From DASSJT01 sp035691065 (GTDB lineage: Bacteria > Actinomycetota > Actinomycetes > Actinomycetales > Dermatophilaceae): DNA of 29,695 nt. Positions 1-7,092 of the stretch are shown piece after piece. Under the pieces are notes generated by a model that saw only the letters and a program-made list of their open reading frames with translations, had not been told where the DNA came from and made no database searches. The stretch is taken from positions 1 through 29,695 of the forward strand of contig DASSJT010000069.1 of assembly GCA_035691065.1 (NCBI GenBank), in the 5' to 3' direction. The position numbers and the translations under genes were made by a program. Positions within the stretch are counted from its first letter, which is position 1. Each line of letters opens with the position of its first letter.

Positions 1-230
1 GTGGTCATGACCTCGATGACGTCCCGCTTCAGCGCATCGACGTCGAGGTCCTTGAAGTGCTCCGCGTACCTGAACTTCTCGCCCAGTGGGTTGGTGCGCG
101 GCGAGTTCTGATTGAGGACCTGCAGGTTGAGCTGGTTCGGCCACCAGTCCTGGTTCGTCCTCGGCCGAGTGGGGTTGGGCGTGGGGGGTGGGATTACCGG
201 GTTTTCACTCTCGCTGCCGCGGTCAGACAC
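1..230 (-). CDS. katG: Catalase-peroxidase KatG, N-terminal fragment (runs off the left edge)
   Basis: Bifunctional haem catalase-peroxidase that detoxifies H2O2 in the cytoplasm. Only about 76 codons are inside the window; the haem and active-site regions lie beyond the edge. The visible N-terminus has the family signature NQDWWPNQLNLQVLNQ, followed by SPRTNPLG and a FRYAEHFKDLDVDALK stretch, which lines up with the start of actinobacterial KatG. I chose GTG at 230 because an AGGAG lies about 10 nt upstream and the conserved region begins shortly after. An ATG at 240 is out of frame. The gene follows furA on the same strand after a 48-nt gap, the usual furA-katG arrangement, so it is probably cotranscribed and repressed by FurA. 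Identification is secure; the exact start is less so. Confidence 0.93.
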   Translation of the reverse strand, partial: MSDRGSESENPVIPPPTPNPTRPRTNQDWWPNQLNLQVLNQNSPRTNPLGEKFRYAEHFKDLDVDALKRDVIEVMT

Positions 231-278
231 GTCGCGTCATCTCCTGTCTTGATGTCTCTCGGTCTTGAGTTCTCTTGG

Positions 279-713
279 TCAGGTGGTTGCTGGCGCCGCG
301 ACACACTGCGGACAGACGCCCCAGTAGGTGACCTCGGCCTCGTCGATCGAGAAGCCCTGGTCGTTGTCCGCGGTCAGGCACGGAGCCGCGCCGACGGCGC
401 AGTCGATGTCGGCAATGGCACCGCACGACCGGCATACGACGTGGTGGTGGTTGTCCCCGACCCGTGACTCGTAGCGAGCCACCGAGCCGGGCGGCTGGAT
501 GCGCCGCACCAGACCCGCAGCGGTCAGCGCGCGCAGCACGTCGTAGACCGCCTGGTGGGACACCGCAGGGAGCTCCCTGCGAACGGCACCGATGATCGAG
601 TCAGTGTCGGCGTGCGGATGCGCATGCACGGCGGCGAGGACTGCCAGCCGCGGGCGGGTCACGCGCATCGGAGCTCCGCGCAGCATGCGCTCGAAGTCCG
701 AGGTCGTGGGCAC
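279..713 (-). CDS. furA: Fur-family peroxide/iron-responsive repressor FurA
   Basis: Metal-dependent repressor of the furA-katG operon, 144 residues, matching the usual 145-150. The winged-helix domain fills the N-terminal half (RVTRPRLAVLAAV, then SHQAVYDVLRALTAAGLV as recognition region). The C-terminal half has the metal-binding and dimerisation signature: HHHVVCRSCG and the second zinc pair CPQC near the end, plus DEAEVTYWG. The frame is open upstream to an ATG at 749, but GTG at 713 is the better start: protein similarity to FurA begins there, and a -10 hexamer ends 7 nt before it, so the mRNA probably begins at the start codon. In mycobacteria FurA represses its own operon and is released by oxidation; autoregulation here is inferred from synteny. 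Confidence 0.95.
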   Translation of the reverse strand: MPTTSDFERMLRGAPMRVTRPRLAVLAAVHAHPHADTDSIIGAVRRELPAVSHQAVYDVLRALTAAGLVRRIQPPGSVARYESRVGDNHHHVVCRSCGAIADIDCAVGAAPCLTADNDQGFSIDEAEVTYWGVCPQCVAAPATT

Positions 714-720
714 GCTGCGC

Positions 721-749
721 AGTATGCCCCATTTTCTGGAATGCTTCAA
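721..749 (-). promoter_or_regulatory. furA-katG promoter, leaderless type
   Basis: On the minus strand, TTGAAG (749-744), a 17-bp spacer and CATACT (726-721) form a -35/-10 pair; the -10 ends 7 nt before the furA GTG at 713. Transcription would start on or next to the start codon. The spacer is AT-rich compared with the surroundings, as expected for a FurA-type operator, but I could not define an exact operator. Confidence 0.65.
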
Positions 750-798
750 GATTCTCGCAGGCGGCGGGCCGAGCCGCAGTCCTACCTAGGGAGGAGGC

Positions 799-834
799 GT
801 GGCGACGTCGGCGCTGAGTACCGTGATCGGGTGA
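799..834 (+). CDS. Possible 11-codon leader ORF coupled to the histidine kinase
   Basis: A GTG at 799 follows a purine run GGGAGGAGG (789-797) and opens an ORF of 11 codons (VATSALSTVIG) whose TGA (832-834) overlaps the kinase GTG (831-833). The kinase start itself has no good ribosome-binding site, so terminating ribosomes from this ORF could restart on it. The SD-to-start spacing is short (about 4 nt from GGGAGG). No function for the peptide itself is implied. The ORF could be accidental. Confidence 0.35.
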   Translation: MATSALSTVIG

Positions 835-2015
835 GCAGAGCGTGGCGCGCCGTGTCGAAGTACGGCCTCGACATCCTCATCGTCGCCGCGGCACTTGCGA
901 GCGCGGTCGGCACTGCTACGCGGAGCGACTCGGACAGGCCGACAGGGCCAATGTTGTGGTTCGAGACGATCGCCGTCACCCTCGTCGTCCTCTTCCTTCT
1001 CGCGCGACGCCGCTTCCCTTTCGCCGCCCCCGCAGCGATGTGGCTGTTCAGTGCGGCGCTCTCGTTCCTGGACGGTCAGCTGATCGTCAACAAGACCGGG
1101 CTCGTACTCGCCGGGCTGGGCGCCTCCTTGTTGCTGGGCAACCTGCGCCGCGAGCTCGAGGCACGGGTCGGCCTGGCGATCACGCTGGGCGGAGCGGTGA
1201 TCGTCATCTACAACAGTCCCAACCACACGGCTGGCGACCTGGTCTTCACCCCGGCGCTGTTCGGCATCGGCTGGCTCGTCGGGTTCGCGCTGCGGGAACG
1301 CACCGAGCAGACCGAGGCCGCGGAGGAGCGCGCGCTGCGGGCCGAGCGGGAGCGAGAGGCGGCGGCCCGGGTGGCCGTGGCCGAGGAACGGGCACGGATC
1401 GCGCGCGAGCTGCACGACGTCGTGGCACACGCGGTGAGCGTGATGGTGCTCCAGGTGGGGGCCGTCCGCCACCGGATGCCGGACAGTGACTCGGAGAACC
1501 GGGAGACGCTCAAGAACGTCGAGCAGGCGGGCCGCACAGCTCTGGCAGAGATGCGCCGTCTGCTGAACGCGATGCGGCATGAGGGCGACGAGCTGGCGCT
1601 CCTGCCCCAGCCAGGGCTGGATGACATCGACGCGCTCGTTGCCGACGTGCGAGCGGCCGGCTTGGACGTGCGACTGCAGATCCACGGGGAGCCGGTCGCC
1701 CTGCCCCCCGGTCTCGACCTCTCGGCATACCGCATCGTGCAGGAGGGCCTCACCAACAGTCTCAAACACGCCGGCGCCAGTCAGGCAGAGGTCGACGTGC
1801 GCTACGGCGCTACCGACCTTCAGCTCGAGGTGCGTGACAACGGCGCGGGGAGCGCCTCGACGGACAACGGCCTCGGTCACGGCCTGGTCGGGATCCGCGA
1901 GCGGGTCAAGATCTACGGTGGAGAGATGTCGGCCGGGGCCTCCCGCGCCGGTGGCTTCGTGCTGCATGCACGCATCCCGCTGGACGGCTCTGACCTGAAC
2001 GGGGCTGGCTCATGA
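831..2015 (+). CDS. Two-component sensor histidine kinase, NarL/DesK-type (HisKA_3)
   Basis: Membrane sensor kinase that autophosphorylates on histidine and passes phosphate to the regulator encoded next; 394 residues. About six hydrophobic segments fill residues 11-155, so sensing is probably in or at the membrane. A charged coiled coil (about 156-185) leads into the HisKA_3 box ARIARELHDVVAH with phospho-acceptor His195. The HATPase domain shows NSLKHAG (N box), DNGAG (G1) and GHGLVGIRERV (G2). The start at GTG 831 is the first usable codon in frame after the furA divergent region; an open frame further upstream lies inside furA antisense and is discarded. The stop overlaps the regulator ATG (ATGA). 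Signal unknown; the downstream ABC-2 exporter suggests envelope, lipid or antibiotic stress, by analogy with other kinase/regulator/ABC clusters. Confidence 0.92.
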   Translation: MSRAWRAVSKYGLDILIVAAALASAVGTATRSDSDRPTGPMLWFETIAVTLVVLFLLARRRFPFAAPAAMWLFSAALSFLDGQLIVNKTGLVLAGLGASLLLGNLRRELEARVGLAITLGGAVIVIYNSPNHTAGDLVFTPALFGIGWLVGFALRERTEQTEAAEERALRAEREREAAARVAVAEERARIARELHDVVAHAVSVMVLQVGAVRHRMPDSDSENRETLKNVEQAGRTALAEMRRLLNAMRHEGDELALLPQPGLDDIDALVADVRAAGLDVRLQIHGEPVALPPGLDLSAYRIVQEGLTNSLKHAGASQAEVDVRYGATDLQLEVRDNGAGSASTDNGLGHGLVGIRERVKIYGGEMSAGASRAGGFVLHARIPLDGSDLNGAGS

Positions 2016-2698
2016 CCATCCGGGTACTCGTCGTGGACGACCAGTCGATGGTTCGCGCGGGGTTCAGGCTGCTGCTGGCGGACGAGCCTGACCTGGAGGT
2101 CGTCGCGGAGGCGAGCAACGGCATCGAGGCGGTCGCCCAGGCCGCGCGGTTCCACCCGAACGTGATCCTCATGGACATCCGGATGCCCGAGCTCGACGGG
2201 CTCGAGGCGACCCGACGGATCCTGGCAGCCGACAAGGCTGCGCGCATCCTCATCCTCACGACCTTCGACCTCGACGACTACGTCTATGAGGCGCTCCGAG
2301 CCGGAGCGAGTGGCTTCGTGCTCAAGGACGACCCGCCGGAGCAGCTGATCGCCGCCGTGCGGACGATTGCGGCCGGGGACGCCCTGCTCTCCCCCGCTGT
2401 CACCAAGCGCGTCATCCAGCACTTCACCCGCCTCAACAGGCACGCCCCGCCACGGGCGGTGGACAGCCTGACCTCGCGTGAGATGGACGTCTACCGCCTC
2501 ATCACCCGGGGTCTCTCCAACGCGGAGATCGGACGGGAGCTCTTCATCAGCGACACGACGGTCAAGACGCACGTCACCCGACTGCTGCAGAAGCTCGGCC
2601 TGCGCGACCGTGCCCAGGCGATCGTCCTCGCCTACCAGTCCGGTCTCTTCGACGCGTCCGAGACGCGACCACCGGAATGGCCCCATAGCGCTCGTTGA
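2012..2698 (+). CDS. Response regulator, NarL/FixJ family with LuxR HTH
   Basis: DNA-binding partner of the preceding kinase, 228 residues. The receiver domain (1-120) has the acidic pocket VVDDQ, the phospho-acceptor Asp55 in LMDIRMPE, TTFD and the conserved Lys in GFVLKDD. The LuxR-type HTH (about 150-212) has LTSREMDVYRLITRGLSN and the recognition helix region SDTTVKTHVTRLLQKLG. It begins 4 nt inside the kinase gene (ATGA overlap), so it is translationally coupled. Likely targets are the ABC operon 270 nt downstream and perhaps its own promoter; a six-unit repeat array lies in between. Confidence 0.95.
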   Translation: MTIRVLVVDDQSMVRAGFRLLLADEPDLEVVAEASNGIEAVAQAARFHPNVILMDIRMPELDGLEATRRILAADKAARILILTTFDLDDYVYEALRAGASGFVLKDDPPEQLIAAVRTIAAGDALLSPAVTKRVIQHFTRLNRHAPPRAVDSLTSREMDVYRLITRGLSNAEIGRELFISDTTVKTHVTRLLQKLGLRDRAQAIVLAYQSGLFDASETRPPEWPHSAR

Positions 2699-2700
2699 CG

Positions 2701-2796
2701 CTGCCCTGCGCGGTGGTCAGCCCTGCGCGGGCCAGGCCTGTGCGGTGGTCAGCCCTGCGCGGATCAGCCCTGCGCGGGCCTGCCCTGCGCGCGGGC
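2701..2796 (+). repeat. Six imperfect 15-17 bp direct repeats between the regulator and the ABC operon
   Basis: Six head-to-tail units of core C(A/T)GCCCTGCGCGG fill the gap directly after the regulator stop codon: 2701-2717, 2718-2732, 2733-2749, 2750-2764, 2765-2779 and 2780-2796, with lengths 17, 15, 17, 15, 15, 17. Unit 3 is the most diverged. They do not encode anything evident. They could be binding sites for the regulator, an expanding minisatellite, or part of a transcription terminator. Confidence 0.8.
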
Positions 2797-2799
2797 AGG
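2779..2799 (+). terminator. Possible terminator hairpin after the two-component operon
   Basis: CCTGCCC (2779-2785) and GGGCAGG (2793-2799) form a perfect 7-bp stem with a 7-nt loop, using the last repeat unit. A second small inverted repeat, GTCCT/AGGAC (2800-2804/2813-2817), follows. There is no T run, which is common in high-GC actinobacteria. Confidence 0.45.
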
Positions 2800-2927
2800 G
2801 TCCTCCTTGAGTAGGACGACAAGTTCGTCGGCTGGTCGGAGTCGCTCGCGACCTCGCGACGACGCGCCGAGGGTGTGCCCCTACCTAGCGTGAAGACATG
2901 AAGTCAACCACCACAAGGAGCAACGCC

Positions 2928-2975
2928 ATGAACCATCACGAGCGGGCATGGACACACGGGAGCGTTCGCCCATGA
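2928..2975 (+). CDS. Possible 15-codon leader ORF coupled to the ABC ATPase
   Basis: ATG at 2928 is preceded by AAGGAG (2915-2920) at 7-nt spacing, an excellent ribosome-binding site. The ORF encodes MNHHERAWTHGSVRP and ends with TGA (2973-2975), which overlaps the ABC ATPase ATG (2972-2974) as ATGA. An in-frame ATG at 2898 would lengthen it to 25 codons and lies 6 nt behind a TANNNT hexamer (TAGCGT, 2886-2891), so that form could be leaderless. Either way, ribosomes would be delivered to the ATPase start by coupling. Whether the peptide itself does anything is unknown. Confidence 0.45.
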   Translation: MNHHERAWTHGSVRP

Positions 2976-3868
2976 TCACCATCGACTCCCTGACCAAGAA
3001 GTACGGCCGCCACACGGTCGTCGACGACATCAGCTTCGTGGCCCGAAGCGGCCGGGTGACCGGTTTCCTCGGTCCGAATGGGGCCGGCAAGTCCACCTCG
3101 ATGCGGATGATGGTGGGTCTCACCTCGCCCACGTCGGGAAGCGCCACGGTCCTCGGACGCAAGTTCGCGGACATCCCCAACCCCGGGGTCGAGGTCGGCG
3201 TCATGCTCGACGCCACGGCCCAGCACGCCGGGCGCACGGGTCGCGAGATCCTCACCATCGCCCAGCGGATGATGGGACTGCCGGCTCGCCGGGTCGCCGA
3301 GACCCTCGAGCTGGTCAGCCTCAGCGAGACCGAGGCGAACCGCCGGGTGGGCAACTACTCACTCGGGATGCGTCAGCGCCTCGGTGTCGCCACCGCTCTG
3401 ATCGGCGACCCCGCCGTGCTGATCCTCGACGAGCCCGCCAACGGACTCGACCCGGCCGGCATCCGCTGGATGCGCGACCTGCTCCGTGGCTACGCAGACC
3501 GGGGCGGCACCGTCCTGCTGTCCTCGCACCTGCTGCACGAGGTCGAGGTGATCGCCGACGACATCGTGATGATCGGCAACGGCAGGATCGTCGCCGAGGG
3601 CTCCAAGGCGCAGCTCCTGGGGGCATCGGGCACCATCGTCCGCGCGGCCGACATGTTCGCGCTCCAGCGGGCCCTGGACGCGCACGGCGTCCCCACGAGC
3701 GTGACCGACGAGGGATCCTTGCGCACCGACGCCGACTCCGTGCGCGTGGGTCGGGCGGCTCTTGACCACGGTGTGGCTCTCACCGAGCTGCGCTCAGCAG
3801 ACGGGGGGCTGGAAGAGACATTCCTGCAGCTCACCGCAGACACTCAGCGAGAAAGGAAAGCGGCATGA
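2972..3868 (+). CDS. ABC exporter ATP-binding protein (ABC-2 type)
   Basis: Cytoplasmic ATPase that drives the permease encoded next, 298 residues, the usual length for drug or lipid exporter ATPases. It shows Walker A GPNGAGKS (34-41), the ABC signature YSLGMRQRLG (129-138), Walker B VLILDEP with catalytic Glu154, the D-loop NGLDP and the switch His in LLSSHLLHE. The C-terminal 80 residues form the extra domain common in the DrrA/CcmA-like group. An upstream in-frame ATG at 2948 exists, but MITIDSLTKKYG is the normal family start and has GGGAG about 8-10 nt upstream. It overlaps a leader ORF upstream and the permease downstream by 4 nt each. Substrate unknown. Confidence 0.94.
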   Translation: MITIDSLTKKYGRHTVVDDISFVARSGRVTGFLGPNGAGKSTSMRMMVGLTSPTSGSATVLGRKFADIPNPGVEVGVMLDATAQHAGRTGREILTIAQRMMGLPARRVAETLELVSLSETEANRRVGNYSLGMRQRLGVATALIGDPAVLILDEPANGLDPAGIRWMRDLLRGYADRGGTVLLSSHLLHEVEVIADDIVMIGNGRIVAEGSKAQLLGASGTIVRAADMFALQRALDAHGVPTSVTDEGSLRTDADSVRVGRAALDHGVALTELRSADGGLEETFLQLTADTQRERKAA

Positions 3869-4662
3869 CCGCCATCACCATCAACCCCGCCCGCGAGGAA
3901 CGCACAACGGCCGAGCAGGTGCGGCTCTCACGGGTCGTCAAGGTCGAGCTTCGCAAGATGTTTGACACCCGGTCCGGCTTCTGGCTCATGATGAGCATCG
4001 TCATCGTGGCTGTGCTCACCACCATCGGGATCATCGCGTTCGCGCCCGACGCGGACCTCACCTACTACACCTTCGCCAAGGCGATCGGGTTCCCGATGAC
4101 GGTTGTCCTCCCGATGATCGCGATCCTCTCGATCACTGGCGAGTGGAGCCAGCGCAGCGGCCTCACCACGTTCACCCTGGTGCCGCACCGGAACTGGGTC
4201 ATCATGGCCAAGGTCGCCGGCTCAGTCGGCGTGGCGATCGCGTCGATGCTGTTCGCGCTCGCGGTCGGAGCGGTCGGCAACGTGGTGGGGACCGCGATCG
4301 CGGGCACCAGCATGGTGTGGGACGTGTCCCTCGCCGAGGGCGCGAACATCGTGCTGGGCAGCCTGCTGTGCCTGTTGACCGGGAGCATGCTGGGCATGCT
4401 GATCCGCAGCTCGGCAGGAGCACTGGTGGCGTTCTTCGTCTACGCGTTCCTTCTGCCCACGGTCGCCGGCGTCCTGGCGTCCAGCCAGCAATGGTTCCAG
4501 GACCTCCGGCCGTGGGTGGACCTCAACCTCGCCGAAGGCGCCCTCTTCAGCGGCACGTTGACCAGCCAGCAGTGGGCGAACGTGGCGGTCACAGCCGGCA
4601 CGTGGATCGTCCTTCCTGCGCTCGTCGGCCTTCGGCTGGTGATGAAGTCGGAGGTGAAATAG
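3865..4662 (+). CDS. ABC-2 type transporter permease
   Basis: Membrane partner of the ATPase, 265 residues. A cytoplasmic N-terminus (about 35 residues, with the RVVKVELRKMFDTRSGFW motif typical of this permease group) is followed by roughly six hydrophobic segments: about 38-58, 72-92, 112-135, 160-178, 184-203 and 240-258. It begins inside the ATPase gene (ATGA overlap) with a strong AGAAAGGAAAG ribosome-binding site. The pair is probably an exporter switched on by the adjacent two-component system. The substrate cannot be read from the sequence. Confidence 0.9.
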   Translation: MTAITINPAREERTTAEQVRLSRVVKVELRKMFDTRSGFWLMMSIVIVAVLTTIGIIAFAPDADLTYYTFAKAIGFPMTVVLPMIAILSITGEWSQRSGLTTFTLVPHRNWVIMAKVAGSVGVAIASMLFALAVGAVGNVVGTAIAGTSMVWDVSLAEGANIVLGSLLCLLTGSMLGMLIRSSAGALVAFFVYAFLLPTVAGVLASSQQWFQDLRPWVDLNLAEGALFSGTLTSQQWANVAVTAGTWIVLPALVGLRLVMKSEVK

Positions 4663-4716
4663 CCGCCAGAAGGTCCTCCGGCGCGAAGAACTCGCCGAGC
4701 CGCGCACTCATCGATC

Positions 4717-4754
4717 CAGAAGCCCTGGTGCTCGTCCGAGCACCAGGGCTTCTG
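4717..4754 (+). terminator. 18-bp perfect hairpin closing the ABC operon
   Basis: CAGAAGCCCTGGTGCTCG (4717-4734) pairs perfectly with 4737-4754, leaving only TC in the centre (in practice a 4-6 nt loop). It lies 55 nt after the permease stop and probably ends transcription, though no T tract follows. The left arm resembles part of the furA coding region (see findings). Confidence 0.75.
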
Positions 4755-4985
4755 CATGTCGAGCACTGACCTCGGGCTGCTCAGAATGTGGAGAGGCTGC
4801 CGTGGGGCCTCTGCCGGCGTCACGCGGGTCCTGCACAGCCGATGAGGGCAGCGGCGATGCGGGGGTAACCCCGCCGGGCTACTCGGTGGCGCCACCAGAA
4901 CCATCAACCGGGCCGGTACCGGATCTGAGACGATCGGCGCCACGTCGCCGGCCCGTGGATCAGGAGCTACGTGGCCATGGCGCCA
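4755..4985. other. Non-coding stretch between the ABC hairpin and the VOC gene
   Basis: No convincing gene. The only structure I see is a small hairpin, GCGGGG (4859-4864), loop GTAA, CCCCGC (4869-4874), which could terminate the minus-strand VOC gene about 110 nt after its stop. ORFs crossing this region lack coding character. Confidence 0.5.
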
Positions 4986-5465
4986 TCAGCGCGCGTCGGC
5001 GGCGCGCTCCAGCTCCGCCACCTCGATCCTGCCCATCTTGAGCATCGCCTCCATCGCCCGGCGGGCACGCTCGGGATCGGGATCACTGAGCAGCTCATCC
5101 AGCCGGCGCGGCACGATCTGCCATGACAGCCCGAAGCGGTCCTTGAGCCATCCACACGGACCTGGCTCGCCGCCGCTCGCTGTCAGCGCGTTCCACAGCC
5201 GATCGACCTCGGTCTGGTCGTCGCACTCGATGACGAACGACACCGCCTCGTTGAACGTGAAGTCCGGGCCACCGTTGAGTCCCTGAAACCGCTGGCCACC
5301 CAGCATGAAGTCAACCGTCAGCACCATGCCGGCAGGCCCGGACGGCGTCTCGGCAGGCGAGCGCGAGACCTTGACGACGCGGCTGTCGGGCAGCAGCGTC
5401 ACGTAGAAGTTGGCTGCCTCCTCTGCGTTGCCGTCGAACCACAGACAGGGAAACAACGTGGTCGT
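4986..5465 (-). CDS. VOC/PhnB-like protein (3-demethylubiquinone-9 3-methyltransferase-like fold), apparent ACG start
   Basis: Small glyoxalase-fold protein, about 159 residues, as usual for this family. Recognisable blocks are TTLFPCLWFDGNAEEAANFY, LTVDFMLGGQRFQGLNGGP, FNEAVSFVIECDDQTEVDRLW, and GWLKDRFGLSWQIVPRRL near the end. The family name implies a methyltransferase, but most members have no known reaction. Family members normally start MxTxxFPCLWFDG. Here the codon in the start position is ACG (5465-5463), with a full AAGGAGG (5477-5471) exactly 5 nt upstream. The nearest canonical start is TTG at 5456, 14 nt from that site. So either ACG initiates, or the ATG has mutated and expression is reduced. 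The frame is intact to the stop, which argues against an old pseudogene. Confidence 0.82.
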   Translation of the reverse strand, partial: TTTLFPCLWFDGNAEEAANFYVTLLPDSRVVKVSRSPAETPSGPAGMVLTVDFMLGGQRFQGLNGGPDFTFNEAVSFVIECDDQTEVDRLWNALTASGGEPGPCGWLKDRFGLSWQIVPRRLDELLSDPDPERARRAMEAMLKMGRIEVAELERAADAR

Positions 5466-5581
5466 AGCGTCCTCCTTGGAGTAGTCCCGTCCGGGCGGTC
5501 TGGCGCCTTTGTGTGGCGCGCAACACGTTCGCGAGCCGCTCTTGAACGAGGGGGTTACCACGAATGTCGCACAGAGACACC

Positions 5582-5610
5582 TTGCTCGGGCTGCTGCCCT
5601 TCGGCACGCT
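5582..5610 (+). promoter_or_regulatory. Promoter of the HTH_42 gene, leaderless type
   Basis: TTGCTC (5582-5587), a 17-bp spacer and CACGCT (5605-5610), with the GTG start 6 nt later at 5617. The fit supports that start codon over the longer open frame. Match to the -10 consensus is modest. Confidence 0.45.
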
Positions 5611-5616
5611 CGGGGG

Positions 5617-6699
5617 GTGACGACGGACCGTGAGGTCGCACGGTGGCGACTACGTAGCCAGCACCTTGTGATGCCGCATGCTGCCTCCGCGGCCGCGGTG
5701 ATCCGAAACCTGCTCGCCGTCCAGGCCGAGAATGCAAGCCAGGCCGCCTGGGCGGTCGCGAGCCGAACGCAACACCCCGACGCCAGGGAACTGCAGGCCC
5801 TGTTGGACCAGGGCACCGTGGTTCGCACGCATGTGCTGCGACCGACGTGGCACTTCGTCGCGGCCGAGGACATCGGCTGGCTTCTGGAACTGACTGCTCC
5901 GCGCGTCCGCCCCCTCATCGTTCGCCAGCTGAAGGAGGCCCACGGGTTGGCCGACGCCGGTCTCGACCGTGCGGCGTCGGTTGTACTCCAAGCTCTTTCA
6001 GAGCAGCCTGACCAGACTCGCGAGCAGCTTGCCGACCGCCTGCGCGGGCACGGCGTCGAGCCCATCGGGCAGATGCTGATGCTCCTGCTCGCCTTCCTCG
6101 AGCTGGGCCGGCTCGTCTGCAGCGGTCGGTGGCGCGAGGGAGCGCACACGTACGCACTCTTCGCCGACCGCGTACCGTCACCTCGGAGGCTGGGCCGTGA
6201 CGAGGCACTCGCCGAGCTGGCGCTGCGGTACTTCACCGGCCACGGTCCCGCCACAGAGCGCGATCTCGCCTACTGGGCGACGCTCACGATCAGCGACGTG
6301 CGCCAGGGCCTCGGGCAGGTCCGAAACAGGCTTGCCTCCTTCGATCACGACGGCCGCACCTTCTGGCACGCCCCCGGCGATCCGCCCCCAGCGAAACGCA
6401 TGAAGCCTGGGGGACACCTGCTGCAGATCCTCGACGAGGTCTACCGCGGCTACCAGGACAGCCGGATGGCGCTCGACAGCGAGGGAATCGTTCCCAGCGG
6501 CCGGGAGGCCGCCATCGGAATGGCACTTGTGGACGCGCAGATGGTCGGCCGGATGAAGCGCGCCATCGGCCGTCGCGTGGTCTTCGAGGTCACTCCCTAC
6601 AACGGGACGCTTGGGCCCTCACACCGCTCTTCTGTGGAGCAGGCGGCCGCCCGCTACGCAGAGTTCCTCGGCCTCGACTATGAGCTGCTCATACGCTGA
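5617..6699 (+). CDS. Winged-helix DNA-binding domain protein, HTH_42 / AlkZ-like family
   Basis: Member of the large actinobacterial HTH_42 (PF06224) family, 360 residues, close to the usual length. Visible family features are VIRNLLAVQAENASQAAWAVASR, the RTHVLRPTWHFV block, LVCSGRWREGAHTYALF, and ALRYFTGHGPATERDLAYW in the second winged helix. Relatives AlkZ/YcaQ are DNA glycosylases that unhook crosslinks using a QxQ/QxD-type motif. The residues here at that position are Q-A-E, so glycosylase activity is possible but unproven. I start it at GTG 5617 (VTTDREVARWRLRSQ); the open frame from 5509 adds residues without family character and lacks a promoter fit. It is divergent from the VOC gene, with about 150 bp between them. 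Confidence 0.82.
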   Translation: MTTDREVARWRLRSQHLVMPHAASAAAVIRNLLAVQAENASQAAWAVASRTQHPDARELQALLDQGTVVRTHVLRPTWHFVAAEDIGWLLELTAPRVRPLIVRQLKEAHGLADAGLDRAASVVLQALSEQPDQTREQLADRLRGHGVEPIGQMLMLLLAFLELGRLVCSGRWREGAHTYALFADRVPSPRRLGRDEALAELALRYFTGHGPATERDLAYWATLTISDVRQGLGQVRNRLASFDHDGRTFWHAPGDPPPAKRMKPGGHLLQILDEVYRGYQDSRMALDSEGIVPSGREAAIGMALVDAQMVGRMKRAIGRRVVFEVTPYNGTLGPSHRSSVEQAAARYAEFLGLDYELLIR

Positions 6700-6788
6700 A
6701 CCAGGAGGACTTTCTCGGGTGACCGATGCCGGCCGTGGCGCCGCGTCGGCACGGTCTGGCCGGCCAGCGCCGGTTGCCGCTGCGGGCT

Positions 6789-7088
6789 TCATGGTTGGCC
6801 TGCCGGTGACACCGTCGGTGCGGCTCCCTCGGCCAGCCATTCCTCGAGCCACCAGCTGCTGATGGTGCCTTCGCGGACGAAAGGGTCATCCGTGACCAGT
6901 TGCTGGGCATGGGCGGGGGCATCCGCCTCGAACCCCTCGAAGGTGATCAGTCCGCCAGACCGGTCGGCGAACGGGCCCCCGAGGTATCCCGGCAGCGCAA
7001 GCTCGCGCCAGTACTCCGCGTGCCGAGGAGCAACCTCGCGGACGCGGGCGGGGTCGTCGGCCATCAGATAGAAGTACAGGAATCGCAT
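6789..7088 (-). CDS. YciI-like protein
   Basis: A 99-residue ferredoxin-like-fold protein of the YciI/YCII group (MRFLYFYLMADDP start, RHAEYWRELALPGYLGGPF, then DDPFVREGTISSWWLEEW). The conserved His in RHAEYW and the Asp in DDPF are the residues proposed as an active-site pair in the family, whose reactions are mostly unknown. It starts at ATG 7088 with GGAAGG about 7 nt upstream, only 4 nt after the WS/DGAT stop, so the two are one transcript. It converges on the HTH_42 gene with an 89-bp gap that holds only a short palindrome (CTGGCCGGCCAG). Confidence 0.85.
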   Translation of the reverse strand: MRFLYFYLMADDPARVREVAPRHAEYWRELALPGYLGGPFADRSGGLITFEGFEADAPAHAQQLVTDDPFVREGTISSWWLEEWLAEGAAPTVSPAGQP

Positions 7089-7092
7089 CGCG

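Noticed and set aside
786..1967. Long minus-strand ORF antisense to the histidine kinase
   Set aside because: Shadow of a high-GC gene: it opposes a complete kinase with all motifs and encodes low-complexity Arg/Gly/His sequence.
2701..2796. Repeat array as a CRISPR
   Set aside because: Units are contiguous at 15-17 bp with no spacers and no cas genes.
6719..6862. Plus-strand ORF with AGGAGG before GTG 6719
   Set aside because: The ribosome-binding-site match is good but the ORF runs into the YciI gene on the other strand and has no coding character.
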